Source: Trichomonas vaginalis G3
Lineage: Eukaryota > Parabasalia > Trichomonadida > Trichomonadidae
DNA length: 64,000 bases
Assembly (NCBI RefSeq): GCF_026262505.1
Contig: NC_067207.1
Location: 24,768,082 to 24,832,081 of the forward strand
Direction: 5' to 3'
The notes under the pieces were generated by a model. That model ran no database searches, was not told the DNA's origin, and was given only the letters and a program-made list of their open reading frames with translations. Position 1 is the first letter of the stretch. Every line of letters starts with the position of its first letter. Position numbers and translations under genes: made by a program. Positions 19,902 through 30,431 of this stretch are shown one piece after another.

Positions 19902-22082
19902 TTATGTAAAGTTAAAGATTTTAACCAACTCGTATCCAAGCGTGCATTGTTATATAAGGAGGCATATAATCTTTTCCATTACCTGCTGGGTCTGTAATAC
20001 CAGCTACAACATGTGTATGATTTCCTGCAGTTCCACAGAAAATACCTGTGCTAACATCTTTGGGGTCAGTTGTGATATCATATCTATGCATTCCCTGTCT
20101 ATCCGAACCCGCTGCAAGATTTGTATAACCTCTTTTGTTATTGAATGTGAATGGTTTCCTTCCACAGATGTTCTTCCACTGAACCTATGCATATGTGAAG
20201 GAAGGTTTTCAATACCTATTTTCTTTGAACCTCCCATCTTCATTGACTGCGTATTAGTGTAGAATGGAAAACTGTCAACTATTTCATACCATCTACCACC
20301 AAATAAAGTGTTTGGATTTATTGGATTCATAGACGTATAAACAGCTCCTATAGGATATATTAAATCATATATGCTCATAACTCTATAAACATATTCTAAA
20401 GAACTTATGTCATTAAATACCATTTGGAATGTATCTCCCGGATGAAATGTTGCATTTGTTCCACTTTTATAATGTAATGTTAGTTCAATAGAATTATCCA
20501 AGAAAAATTCAAAAGTATCCGGTTGAAGACCTCTAACAAATTCAAATGGAGTTGCTGGTTCACCATTTATAATTTCTGTTGTAAATGTCATTGTATCTGG
20601 TTTCGAAAATTTCTTTGTTAGTTCTGTATCCACATAAGTTTTGTCGGCTTTACTGTCTAACATTGCTGGTAGTTCATGTGCTTCAAAGTTTCTGACATGA
20701 CCTTCGATATTCATACATTTGTTATTTAAGGAGTTTAGTGTATCTTTTACGCTTGTACTTGGATTTTCTAATGGTGCACTTGAACCAAGGTCAAAGTTCA
20801 ATATTATGTCGTCTGCTCTAACAGTAGTGAAGGATTTATGTGTATGGTTCTTGTCAGCTTTCTTGTCATATAAATCTTGAGCAGTGAATTTAATATTATG
20901 TTCATCCTTCATGACATAAACATCTTTACATCTAATGTTTCTCATCGTCGTTATGTCGTCATCCGATGTTAAACCTTGTGGAAAGTTAGGAGGTTTACAA
21001 TATAATGCATCCCCACCAGTTCCGCCAACCGTTCCTTCAATACTTTCTATAGCAACAGTTGTGAAGGATTTATGTGTATGGTTCTTATCTGCTTTCTTAT
21101 CTAACATTGCTGGTAGTTCATATGCTTCAAAGTTTCTGGCATGACTTTCAATGTTCCTGCAACTGTTATCTAAACTGTTAAGAGTATCTTTTACGCTTGT
21201 ACTTGGATTTTCTAATGGTGCACTTGAACCAAGGTCAAAGTTCAATATTATGTCGTCTGCTCTAACAGTAGTGAAGGATTTATGTGTATGGTTCTTGTCT
21301 GCTTTACTGTCTAAAGAAGTTTGAAGTTCATTTATATCGGAGATGTTGTGTTTATGAGATTTCAAAACTTTGTTCATTGCTTCGAGTTCAACTTTGTCAG
21401 CTTTACTTTTAATAGCATCTTCAAACGTTATTTTTGACTTAACTCTTAACATAAATCTTGGTTCAACTAATACACCATTAACAGAGAAAGTAGAGGCATA
21501 AATTTCATCGTTATAACTAAATGCTTCTGGTGCTTTACCTGTGTCATACTGTACAGTACAGCTTATGTCATAACCTTTAGCACGAATGTATTTATATCTT
21601 CTTTCATTAACATTTTTTGTCTTCGCTTCATCACTTCGTGTTAAATATCCATGGTAGTCCGTTATAATCTGTTCGTCTGAAGTTATATAATGAACGTGGT
21701 TTTTATCTGCTTTTTCGGCTAATTTCTCATTAACATCATTCACTTCTAATTCAACTCTTCCGCCAGAACTCTTATTATCATTAATCTTTTTCATTAATTC
21801 GGTAATTACGTCATAAAGACTATATTCTGTTTTCGGTTTTGTAAATAATGAGTCAAAATTTCTTTTCATCATTACATCGCTGACATTAATGATATCACCA
21901 ATTCCTTTTTCATTTATTCTCTTCATTAATTCTGCAATAATGACGAATATATAATCTGTTAATTTATTCTCTTCATCGAGGGTTATAGAATGTTTTGAAA
22001 TTGAATCATTAACTCCTCTAAATAAATCAATAACTTCAGGATACACGTTTTTAATGTCTTGAATAACCCGACCAGTATCCTC

Positions 22083-22113
22083 GCCACTATGTGGCTCTGA
22101 GCCCGTTGGGCTC
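22083..22113. repeat. double mini-hairpin in the fibre gene
   Basis: GCCAC-TAT-GTGGC (22083-22095) followed by GAGCCC-GTT-GGGCTC (22099-22113), both perfect stems with 3-nt loops, GC-rich against an AT-rich background and inside coding sequence. Confidence 0.8.
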
Positions 22114-22789
22114 TGTTGTTCATGTTCTTCGTTCCCGTCGTTACGTGGTTTTATATCTCTAACCATCATCAACGCAGCCATAACCGGAGGGTTTGTTGCT
22201 ACCTGTTCGAAAATCCGTCCGTTATGTATGGTATATCTAAATAATTTCTTTGTGTTTGTTAAAACATTTGAAACAAGTCTTTTAAAACCATCTACAAAAT
22301 TTCCTGTTTCACCTAATGTTCTTGCAGCATTTACAAGCTCACCCATTCCCGCTTTTGACCCCAAAAACGTCCATATTGCATTTATTTCACTCTGTATAGT
22401 TGTCCATTCAGCGAAACTAATGCCCGCATTAGCTAAGTTGAAAATGAAATTCAGTGGATCGAACTTAATTCCACCTTCTTTTTCAATTTCAACGAACTCA
22501 CTAACATGAGATTTTAAATATTCTTTCGTTAAAATTGTTTTCCCCGATGTTATGTCATTAACGAAACTATCACCGTCAAAAAGTTAACGAATTCAATTTC
22601 GTCGTTGATGCTTTTATTTCATACACCGCTTTATCGATAGTTTTTGGCTCACCTTCTTTAGAAGCATATGAAACATTAATGAATGAATTATATGTATTCG
22701 TGAATGAGTTAAAATCAATGATTTCATTAATGACGCCTTTAATGATTCATTAAACTGTTGAATCCCTTAAGTAATAATGAACTGTCATG

Positions 22790-22840
22790 GGCTTCGCCTG
22801 GTCGCTTCGGTCTGAAAGACCTTCAGGACTCAAAGAGTCC
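22790..22840. repeat. cluster of three mini-hairpins in the fibre gene region
   Basis: GGC-TTC-GCC, GGTCT-GAA-AGACC (22809-22821) and GGACTC-AAA-GAGTCC (22826-22840) stand in a row. They belong to the same dispersed family as those at 5806, 9915, 13591 and 27368. Confidence 0.78.
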
Positions 22841-23449
22841 GTTTGCGACTTTATGAAAGGTACACTGCAAACCGTCGAGTTTGGATCAAATGCTGTAGTT
22901 GGTGCAGGAATATTAATGATATAAGTCATTAAATCATTAAGTGACGTAAATAATGTTGTCGTTTTTTGATTTAATTTCTTTAGCATCTGTTATATATGGT
23001 AATTTTATTTCTGTAGTTTCTGAATTAAAGATATTCGCTAAAATGTTTTGTAAACTGTTTTGAACAGCTGTGTAAACCGTTGAATCGAAACTCTTACGAT
23101 TTCACCGTCCTTAATAAAAGGCATTGCACATGGTGTAGTGCTTGGGTCAAATCTTTCGGGATTATAATTCAACATATATTCTAATGCTTCATATACAGAC
23201 TTATATACTGTTGTGTCGTTCTTCATGACAACTTCACCATTTACAATGAATGGCATTGTACATGGAGTTAAAATAGGGTCAAACTTTTCATAAGTCCTTC
23301 CATGTTATGTATTTCTCGGTATTTCCATCAGTGATAACAATATATTTGTCAGTAAGTGTGAGAGAGTATTGACCAAAATATAAACGTTTAGCTCTGTCAG
23401 CTTCATACGCATATGCAGCTATACTCATATTTTAATGAGAATAAAATGT

Positions 23450-24226
23450 TGTTCTATTTGCAAAGTACAGACCCAAACGAATACGGGACAGTAAAGCTAC
23501 AAACAAAACTTAGGTCTACAGAATGAGGCGCTTGCATTCAGAATGGTTGACTTCAATACTATCGCTTCATTCGTTATAACAGATGAAACAGATTTCATGG
23601 AGCTTGAAATAGATGGAAAGAAGCACGAAATAAGATTTCACAATAATGTAGAATATAAGATGGAAACATTAGCTGGAGTGTTAAATGCTCTCATAAATAC
23701 TACAATAAACAAGGATAACGAAGAAAACTTAATGAATGTTAAACTTATTGCAGGAGTTTTGAAGTTCAGTTATGCAAAGGAGTTTAAGATAACACGAATG
23801 AGTCATAGAGTTCAATTGCTTCTGGGTGCATACCATATGACATTTCCTTTGAAAAGTGTTGACAAAACGATTGAGATGAAATCTGTTCCATACGTATGTT
23901 ATGTGGCAATTGTTTGTACATTGAGTCTAAAATAGCTAATGTCACAGGCATTTCAGGAGTTAATAGTAAAGGTTCAGTAGAATATAAATCCTTCTGTTAT
24001 GCAGTCAATTCAATGTTTCATTCCAAACGTTCCTGTCATAGCAACTCATTTAGGTAAATGGGTTCGCATTAGTCCTCATAATTTGAAAGACATGCAATTC
24101 AGACTTGTTGACTTTCAAGGAGAGCCTGTAGAACTGAAGGCACCAGTGCGAATGACTGTTGAAGTTGACTTTTTAGAAAATATTAAATGCAACAGCTTAC
24201 AAGAGAACTCAGAGCTAAAAATATAA
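23450..24226 (+). pseudogene. small capsid-associated protein region of Polinton B
   Basis: This is divergent from the fibre gene. The middle has ELEIDGKKHEIRFHNN and the end has FRLVDFQGEPVELKAPVR followed by hydrophobic strands. The gene of A split by the insertion (4887-5201 and 28642-29130) has the same landmarks, including a LVDANFVPVKLLCP strand near its end. A F-x-L-V/T-D-x-x-G/F-x-P strand pattern suggests a beta-barrel virion protein. Function inferred. Not one open frame in this copy. Confidence 0.5.
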
Positions 24227-24229
24227 AAG

Positions 24230-24420
24230 TATGAATGTTATGTATTAGGTCATGAACTTTGGTTGTTGCTGTTTGATGAAACAAATGAGTTAGTTATGTC
24301 AGTCAAGAGAACAGAAAAAGGCGTCAAAGGCGCCGAGCGCAAAGCGCTATATTGTGTTAGTGAAAACTGCACCAAGTCAATAAGATTAGGTTTGCATTAT
24401 GAATGAGTTCGATACTGTTG
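24230..24420 (+). other. short coding-like stretches with a mini-hairpin
   Basis: A 58-codon frame without an ATG (ending LGLHYE) runs through the hairpin AGCGC-AAA-GCGCT (24336-24348), and a short ATG frame (MNEFDTVEEVLD) follows at its end. Probably remnants of a small gene. 24421-24625 shows nothing recognisable. Confidence 0.35.
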
Positions 24421-24625
24421 AAGAAGTTTTGGATAGATATTACAAATTGCTTTAATTTACTAAAACATATTTCAAACAAAGCTTATATTCTGTTGAAAGT
24501 TTTGTATAACTCGTTCGAATATTTATACTTAAACTCAACTCCTGTAGTTCCTGGTGTTTCAATGATGCTTTATTTTCATGAATGGTGGCGTTTGACCACA
24601 GCATTCGATTTCAGGGTCGAGATAG

Positions 24626-25054
24626 TCAATGACACATTGTTTCCCTGTTATTCGTGATAACATTTTCAAGGTCCTCCTTTGTTAGAATTATTTGGTTCTT
24701 ACTTATAAGATTTGTCAAAAGCTTCTTATCGTCTTTGAGTAAAATTGTTTGGTATAACTGAAGAAGGTAATGGTCTACGTTATCTGAAGGATTTGTTTGA
24801 ACATTTGTGTAAGGGTTGTCGTTGGCTTCTCTTGAAAGAATTTGGTCCAGTGGTGGATACTCTAACTTAACATCTGATGTAGCGTTAGCGTTTGAAGCTG
24901 AGTTTAAATTCACGGATTTCAGTTCTGGTTCTTCTTTCAAACACTCTGAACTATAGTTCTTTATGACAATATTGTTTGTCGTTCGTGAGTCAACATTTGA
25001 TGTTGGTTCAATTGGAACATTAACGGCACCAGCTAAGATGGATTTGCTTCTCAT
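24626..25054 (-). CDS. hypothetical Polinton B protein, counterpart of 4060-4639
   Basis: 142 residues: a polar N-terminus with GAVNVPIEPTSN, a serine/asparagine-rich middle, and a C-terminal helical region (HYLLQLYQTILLKDDKKL). The A gene at 4060-4639 has the same layout. It lies between the fibre block and the packaging ATPase. Its start is 25 bp from the divergent gene at 25080. Function unknown. Confidence 0.5.
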   Translation of the reverse strand: MRSKSILAGAVNVPIEPTSNVDSRTTNNIVIKNYSSECLKEEPELKSVNLNSASNANATSDVKLEYPPLDQILSREANDNPYTNVQTNPSDNVDHYLLQLYQTILLKDDKKLLTNLISKNQIILTKEDLENVITNNRETMCH

Positions 25055-25079
25055 TTCATATAGAATAAAAACCTTTTAT

Positions 25080-25481
25080 ATGTATGAAATGAACAATATA
25101 CTCGACAAGGGTTTGAATGTAAAGCTAACGAATGAAAATATTGTTGAATTCACTGAGACAGGTGCTGTGTATAAAGATGTAGAACTACTGAACAAAAGAG
25201 CTAAGGGAAGAAGCAGGAACATGAACAAAGGGTGGAAGCCTATAAAAATTTATGTCAATGATGGCTCAGGAGGTTCAAACATAAAGTATGCAGAAAGTTA
25301 TAGAGTTTATGCTCTCAAAGGTGAAAAGCCTTCATTTAAGAACAGCTATTCTAACGCATATCCTCAAAAGCTAACGGATGGGGAAGTGGATGATATGAAT
25401 GACAGCAAAAATATTAACAGAAATGGCGACAGAGATGCATGGAATTTGTTTACCATCAGTCAATTGAAGGTTAAACTTTAA
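25080..25481 (+). CDS. hypothetical basic Polinton B protein
   Basis: ATG at 25080 follows TTTTATATGTATG. The 133-residue protein is basic with RAKGRSRNMNKGWKPIKIY and a GSGGSNIKYAE turn. Its end overlaps the convergent ATPase gene by 4 bp. No counterpart seen in A and no family recognised. Confidence 0.5.
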   Translation: MYEMNNILDKGLNVKLTNENIVEFTETGAVYKDVELLNKRAKGRSRNMNKGWKPIKIYVNDGSGGSNIKYAESYRVYALKGEKPSFKNSYSNAYPQKLTDGEVDDMNDSKNINRNGDRDAWNLFTISQLKVKL

Positions 25482-26362
25482 AACAATGTTGGTCGTTCCC
25501 ATGGAATATTTTTGACTTTAATGGTATTAGTCATGATATGAATCTCAAGGTATGAACGAGGAGAGATGAGAGACTTATATGCTTCCCAAATTTCTTCAAA
25601 AGGTAATGTTATACCTGACTGTTTCCAAATGAGTTCAATATCATAACGTGAGAAACCTTGAAAGATAACGAAGTCAGTTATGAGACGTTTTATGTTTAAA
25701 GCTAAAAACCTCCATGTTTGCATAAGTATTGCTACAGTTAAGTGGTAATGTCTGACTTTAGTAATGATGTTAGCTAATGGTGAGTCAGGCTTTGACACTA
25801 AACCTTTTCCGGCGAAGTCGTCACAAACGAGCAGAGTGTTTGAAGGATACTTTTTGAAGGGGTATTTTGAAAGTTTTGATAGAATGTAGTTTGTCAGTCG
25901 TTTCATATCGTAAACTCCTGAGTACTGACGTAAGTGGTGTTTGTCAATAATTCTTTCCATCTCTCAGAAGTCTTTTGCATTCCTGACTGTATAAATTCAA
26001 CGATGGCATAATATTTCCTCTTACGTCGAATGTAACGTTGAAGAAATTCAATGAGTTCACTGTCTGGAACTTTAACGACAGAGGCTTGAACTTTTGACAT
26101 AAATGTTTTCGCTGTTGAGTCCATAGAGTCTGAAGTTGCTGATATAATGATTTGGTCATATAGAGTCGTTTCCTAAACGCTCTGTTATGAGTATATGACG
26201 AATTGATTAAATGTCTTACCTGAACCCATCTTTCCACAATAGAAATAAACACCATTTGAACAGAACTCATAGTCCTTTACTGAAAGGAAGAATGAGAGAA
26301 GAGTTAAGTTTGTCTGTAGTTTCATTCATGTCTTCATCTACGTCATGTATTAAATGCTTCAT
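25478..26362 (-). pseudogene. FtsK/HerA-type packaging ATPase region of Polinton B
   Basis: The C-terminal half carries a clear Walker B segment (NTLLVCDDFAGKG) followed by TKVRHYHLTVAILMQT, which matches the sensor region of the A ATPase (31357-32232), and a DIELIWKQSG segment after it. The N-terminal half holds the P-loop region. The protein would pump DNA into capsids, and it is one of the core Polinton genes. This copy is broken. It is convergent with 25080-25481 and divergent from 26379. Confidence 0.75.
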
Positions 26363-26378
26363 TTTATCTCCATTAAAA

Positions 26379-27261
26379 ATGCAAGTCAGAAATATTCAGA
26401 ACATAGCACCGAGTCTAACTGACAAGAGTATAAAGATATACTATGAACACGTTATGATGAAACCTACCAAAATTCAAGAAAGTCAGTATACTTATGAATA
26501 TCCAAGACACTGGGTAGAGTATGTAGGAGGTGAGAAAGCTATTGAAATCAGACAGTTCGAAGTATTCCAGCAGGAAGACAATATTATTGAAGAACTTTAA
26601 TGTTTTGAGGTATAATGATGAAACAAAGAAGCAAGATAGTTTTCCTGTTGCTGTGTATGTGAACCTAGACACAGGAGATGACATGAAAGTTTTTAACACA
26701 AAGCTTCAAACGGTAGTGAGAGAACAACTGACTGCGGAAGGACATCCATTACCTTCAGAAGTTACCATAGCATATAATTTTGAAACAAACTCAATAGATT
26801 TTAAAGTCATCTCTGCAAAGAAGTCAGGTTTTACATTTAATGAAGCAGATGTATATTCGAATGAAAACTTCAAAGCTATTGCATGGTTAGATAATGACGA
26901 TTGCTTTAAGAAAATATTTAAATTCAGTGACTCAACGATGTCAATAGATGACCTTCGTGGAATGTTACCATCGACGTTTACAGTTGAAGGTTCAGCAGGA
27001 TTGCTTACAAGATTGTCAATTGGTGGTATTTGGTCTCGTGAGAACATTGTTATAAAATCCAGTATAAGTGAATTTGCTGAAGAATCTATATTATGTCTTT
27101 CAAACTACATGTATTCGCCACCGAAGCATTATAGTATAACAAACTTTGTCAGTAAGTTTAACATAAGACTTGTCGAACCTTCTTCAATGAAAGATGTTGT
27201 GCTACCTAAAGATGGAAAGGATGGACTCATTATTGAGATGATTTTAATGCATATTAAATGA
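26379..27261 (+). pseudogene. putative minor capsid (penton-like) protein, second copy in Polinton B
   Basis: The ATG at 26379 lies 17 bp from the divergent ATPase start. The N-terminus has YPRHWVEYVGGEKAIEIRQF, and the C-terminus LPKDGKDGLIIEMIL. These two landmarks are shared with 9004-9860. A's 37741-38600 and 42529-43340 have the YPIRWL/YPLRWL form. Finding two members per element suggests two related virion proteins. Broken in this copy. Confidence 0.55.
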
Positions 27262-27482
27262 GCTTGTTCTTGAAGGTCATTCATGATGAAATAACTGTTG
27301 TAGAAGATGTTAGCAATTGTTCAGACATTTTGAAGCGTATAGATGAGATAAGAAAGAAGTTTATGAAGCCGCAACGCGGCGAGGACGAAGTCCATGAGAA
27401 TGTTTATGTTTCATTGACTTTCTCCAGTAACGAGAACTTTTATGAGATAATATTGAAGAGAGATGATTTTAATATGGTGTAA
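27258..27482 (+). CDS. small Polinton B protein carrying a mini-hairpin insert
   Basis: 74 residues overlapping the end of the preceding gene by 4 bp (ATGA-type arrangement). The middle contains the KPQRGEDEVHE segment encoded by the GC mini-hairpin pair at 27368-27393, in the same reading frame as the copy at 13591-13616. Around the insert the protein is an ordinary alpha/beta sequence. Function unknown. Confidence 0.5.
   Translation: MSLFLKVIHDEITVVEDVSNCSDILKRIDEIRKKFMKPQRGEDEVHENVYVSLTFSSNENFYEIILKRDDFNMV
27368..27393. repeat. double mini-hairpin inside a coding region
   Basis: GCCGC-AAC-GCGGC then GGAC-GAA-GTCC. Reverse complement of 13591-13616 with no mismatch. Confidence 0.8.
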
Positions 27483-27996
27483 ATGGTAGCTTGGGCAGCT
27501 TTAGGCGCAATGGGAACAAAAGCATTAGCATTTGGAGCAAAAGCACTTGGAGCTTATGACGCAGTAAATAAAATGAGTGGAGGAAGGTTTCGAAGACATT
27601 AGATGCAAATAAAGGAAAGATTGGAGGCTGGGTTGCAAAGAAGTTAAGATTAAATAAAATAGGCTCATAAATAAAGCATCCAATTTGGTTGCGACTGAGT
27701 CAGAAAATGCTTTAGGAAAGGACGATGAGTTTGCAAAACACGCAAAAGACTTTAATGACCAGATGAAAGGTGAAACAATGCATTTAAATAGAGTCGATGG
27801 AACTCTTCCTCCACCAGTAGTTCTTCCGTATGGTCCCTATGGAATGTATGGAAACCCTTACGAAAGACCATTTGACCCATTGACTGGTGGAAGTAATTGG
27901 TATCATTACGGACGAAGAAGAAAGACAGTCAAGTTGGAGACAGACGTGAAGAAAGCAACTAAAAAGAAACCAAGGAAGAGAGTTATAAAGCAATGA
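27483..27996 (+). pseudogene. small hydrophobic/basic core-protein-like region of Polinton B
   Basis: The start encodes an Ala/Gly-rich hydrophobic helix (MVAWAALGAMGTKALAFGAK). The end encodes a Pro/Tyr/Gly-rich segment (PYGPYGMYGNPYERPFDP) and a strongly basic tail (KKATKKKPRKRVIKQ). This combination recalls membrane-active or core proteins of adenovirus type, which are seen in many Polintons. In A the genes at 39807-40208 and 43382-43624 show similar composition. Not one open frame. Confidence 0.45.
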
Positions 27997-28641
27997 ATTC
28001 AACGGGTGAAAAAAGAGAAGGGTCAGAGCAAGCGGCTAGGTGAAAAAAGAGGTGAGATTTCACCACTTCACCTAAATTTATTTTTTCACCTCTGACAACG
28101 TTTATTTTTAAGTTTATTTTTTATTTTATTTTTATATAAATGACGAAAACTATTGAGATAACAAACTACAACGGTCATGAGTTCAAGAATTTGTTCTTTG
28201 TTCCTCGTGAAAATACATTCTATCAGATACGAGGGAGAAAGGGTAAAGTTAGTTTAAGCATTTATGAAGGAATGAAGAATGGAAAGTTTATACAAGCATA
28301 CGATACAAACGGTAAACGTGTTTCATTAGCTTTGTCAAAACTTACTAACATTTATTTTGACAGTAACTTTGACCTATATGAAGAGAAAGTGAGTCAGAAG
28401 AATATGAACTGTTATGTGAAGCACAGCAATGGGAGGAGTTGCAATACTTTTGTAAGTGAGAACGTTTATTTTTTACATTAGTGAGGTGAAGTGGTTGGCG
28501 GCTTTATAAATATTTAAGGTTAAGTTGGTGTTTGTGTTTGTGTTGTAAAATATACGTTAACGGTTTTGTAAAGTGTCAAATTCACAAGTATTGCGTACGG
28601 AGGAACGCAGTGCCTCCGTACACGAGACTTGTATACTAACT
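27972..28641. repeat. right terminal inverted repeat of Polinton B
   Basis: This is the inverted copy of 5202-5882, also with tip hairpin and small gene (28140-28481). It differs from the left copy at a handful of sites, including the mini-hairpin pair, which is present only in shortened form here. Confidence 0.92.
28140..28481 (+). CDS. TIR-encoded small protein, right copy
   Basis: This is the inverted duplicate of 5383-5703 with the same TATATAAATG start context and identical first ~80 residues; the C-terminal ends differ. See the left copy for domain description. Confidence 0.65.
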   Translation: MTKTIEITNYNGHEFKNLFFVPRENTFYQIRGRKGKVSLSIYEGMKNGKFIQAYDTNGKRVSLALSKLTNIYFDSNFDLYEEKVSQKNMNCYVKHSNGRSCNTFVSENVYFLH

Positions 28642-28646
28642 GAGTT
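28642..28646. repeat. target site duplication GAGTT, right of Polinton B
   Basis: This is the right partner of the GAGTT at 5197-5201. It begins immediately after the right TIR end (GTATACTAACT). Confidence 0.85.
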
Positions 28647-29130
28647 TACTATAAACAATATGAGCTATAATACAAAACTTATTTCTGGTTTTTACTACCA
28701 ACAGTTTCCTATAACAGGAAAAGGTGTCATACAAGGAATGTCTGTTCCGTTGACTTTAAGTACACCAATCTTATATATTGTTTCAAACTTAGGTTCAAAG
28801 TGTTATTCGAATGTCGACAGAAACTATTATGACCAAAAGATACTTATGCGTATAAACAATACTTTCTCTGCTGGTTTGCCTATTGTTCATTCGAATGCAG
28901 AATTTTCAACCTTAGTGAACTCAAACACTTTGGCAAGTATAACGTTGACATTAGTTGACGCAAACTTTGTTCCTGTAAAACTTTTATGTCCTATGTATTT
29001 GTCAATGACGGCAGAAAGTTTCGAATTGGAAGATGCAACTGGTGAAAGTATTGTATTACAAGAACAACTTCAACAACAAATAGCTCAAGAACAACAAATG
29101 CAACAAATGCAACAACAAAGTCAAGAATAA
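28642..29130 (+). pseudogene. right part of the Polinton A structural gene interrupted by B
   Basis: This coding stretch runs from the right edge of B to 29130. It has beta-rich segments (ITLTLVDANFVPVKLL) and a C-terminal glutamine-rich tail with QMQQMQQQSQE. The other part of the gene is 4887-5201. Similarity to the B gene at 23450-24226 is strongest in the LVDxxxxPV strand. Confidence 0.75.
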
Positions 29131-29157
29131 AAAAATATTTTTTTTATTTTTATAAAA

Positions 29158-30392
29158 ATGTACAGAATAGATGTTTCAGATTTTTATGACTTCCAAGCAT
29201 TCAGAAATATGTGTCCATTTAGAGACTATAACAAAGCAGTCGAGAATTTGAAACGTTTAGTCATTTATGTCGACTCTGCCCCAGAATGTTATGTTATGAA
29301 AGAATGGGATGTAGTCTTTAACAAACCTAAAGCGACAATAGTTTCAGAACAAGAATGTAGACAGAAACTTAAGAAAATAAAAGTTGTACAAGTTGGCATG
29401 AAGATGTTAGATGCTTGGGATATCTTATTGTCAAAGTTAGAAGATTTTTCAGTTCGAGGTATAAAGTTCTATACACCTTCTCCAAACTTCTATTCTATCT
29501 TCACTGGATATAAATATGAACAAGTAGAATGGAAAGAAAATATTATAGAAGCTTGGTTAGACCATGTCAAAGAAATTATATGCAATGGAAACGAAAGAGT
29601 CTATGAGTATATCTTATGTTGGTTTGCAAACATCTTACAACATCCAAGTGCTAAAAATGAAACTGCTCTCATTATAATTGGAAAACAAGGAACTGGTAAG
29701 AACACATTCTTTACAGATATCTTATGCAAACTGTTAGAAGGCTATTCGAATCCGAATATGACAAACTTAGAAAACATCTGTGGCAAGTTTAACTCCTCAA
29801 TAGAGAATATGAAACTTATAGTTTGCAATGAACTTCAAAGTATAGATACAACAAAAGTTTTGAACTCAGATGCTTTGAAGAGTCTTATAACAGACAAAGT
29901 TGGAGTTGTTGAAAGAAAGTAAAAGACCAAAGAGTTTGTGAAAATGTTGCAAACTTCATTATGGTTTCAAACAATTCTGTTCCGATGAAGTTAGAAAGTT
30001 CTGACAGAAGATATGTAGTTGTCAGAACGTCAGATTCTCATATGCAAGATACAGAATATTTTGACGACTTAGCAGAAACTTTGACATCTGACTTTTACAA
30101 CCACTTGTTCTCATATTTCATGACATTAGATATTTCAAAGTTCAATCCAAGACAAATTCCACATACCGAAGAGAGACAAACATTGTTAGAAGCAAACAAG
30201 AGTGTATATGAACTGTTCATAGATGAAACTGACTTTGAGTGTTTAGATGAAAGGTCATTGTACGATTCGTATAAACAATATTGTCAAGAATATGGTTATA
30301 TGACAGCTTCTAAACGAACATTCTTGGCAAATGTCAAAAGTCTTTTAGACGTACAGAATGGTGTATATACAAAGAAAAATTTTTATGAGTAA
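29158..30392 (+). pseudogene. SF3 (D5-like) helicase region of Polinton A
   Basis: ATG follows TATTTTTATAAAAATG. Walker A is IIGKQGTGKNTFF, Walker B-like LIVCNELQSID, and a motif C region MVSNNSVP precedes SSDRRYVVVR. A C-terminal helical domain follows. It is colinear with the B helicase (14868-16460) from the AWDILLSKL segment onward, at moderate identity. The long N-terminal extension seen in B is shorter here. The region is nearly whole but not a single frame. Confidence 0.82.
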
Positions 30393-30431
30393 ATTTTAAA
30401 AAAAATATTTTTTTTTCTCCGATAGAAAAAG

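Larger units (their letters stand above)
19921..23431 (-). pseudogene. phage-like fibre/attachment protein region of Polinton B
   Basis: A very long fibre gene of ~1,150 codons. It starts MSIAAYAYEADRAKRLYFGQ, followed by three repeats around C-x-M/V-P-F-I-K. Many KADKNHTH heptad-like units then alternate with beta segments, two ~70-residue modules are duplicated, and the C-terminal domain has YPIGAVYTSMNP, a PSHMHRF segment and DYMPPYITMHAWIRVG. The last part resembles the collar/tip domain of T4-type tail fibre and baseplate proteins (gp10/gp12 group). HxH motifs of such fibres can bind metal. A host-attachment role is inferred. The gene is broken at a few places. Confidence 0.8.
5202..28641. 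mobile_element. Polinton B (inner Maverick element), complete ends, broken genes
   Basis: This 23,440-bp element has ~0.67 kb terminal inverted repeats beginning AGTTAGTATACAAG and is flanked by the 5-bp duplication GAGTT. It carries the Polinton core set: protein-primed PolB, RVE integrase, packaging ATPase and double-jelly-roll capsid. It also has a primase, an SF3 helicase, a fibre gene and a KilA-N gene. The two TIR copies differ at only a handful of positions, so the insertion looks young. Many genes are nevertheless not single open frames; the element looks broken at about twenty places. Integrase, helicase and primase remain long open frames. Confidence 0.93.

Noticed and set aside
20935-21144. 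Plus-strand frame conserved at both fibre loci (20935 and 41726)
   Set aside because: Its conservation follows from the shared 206-bp fibre module on the other strand.
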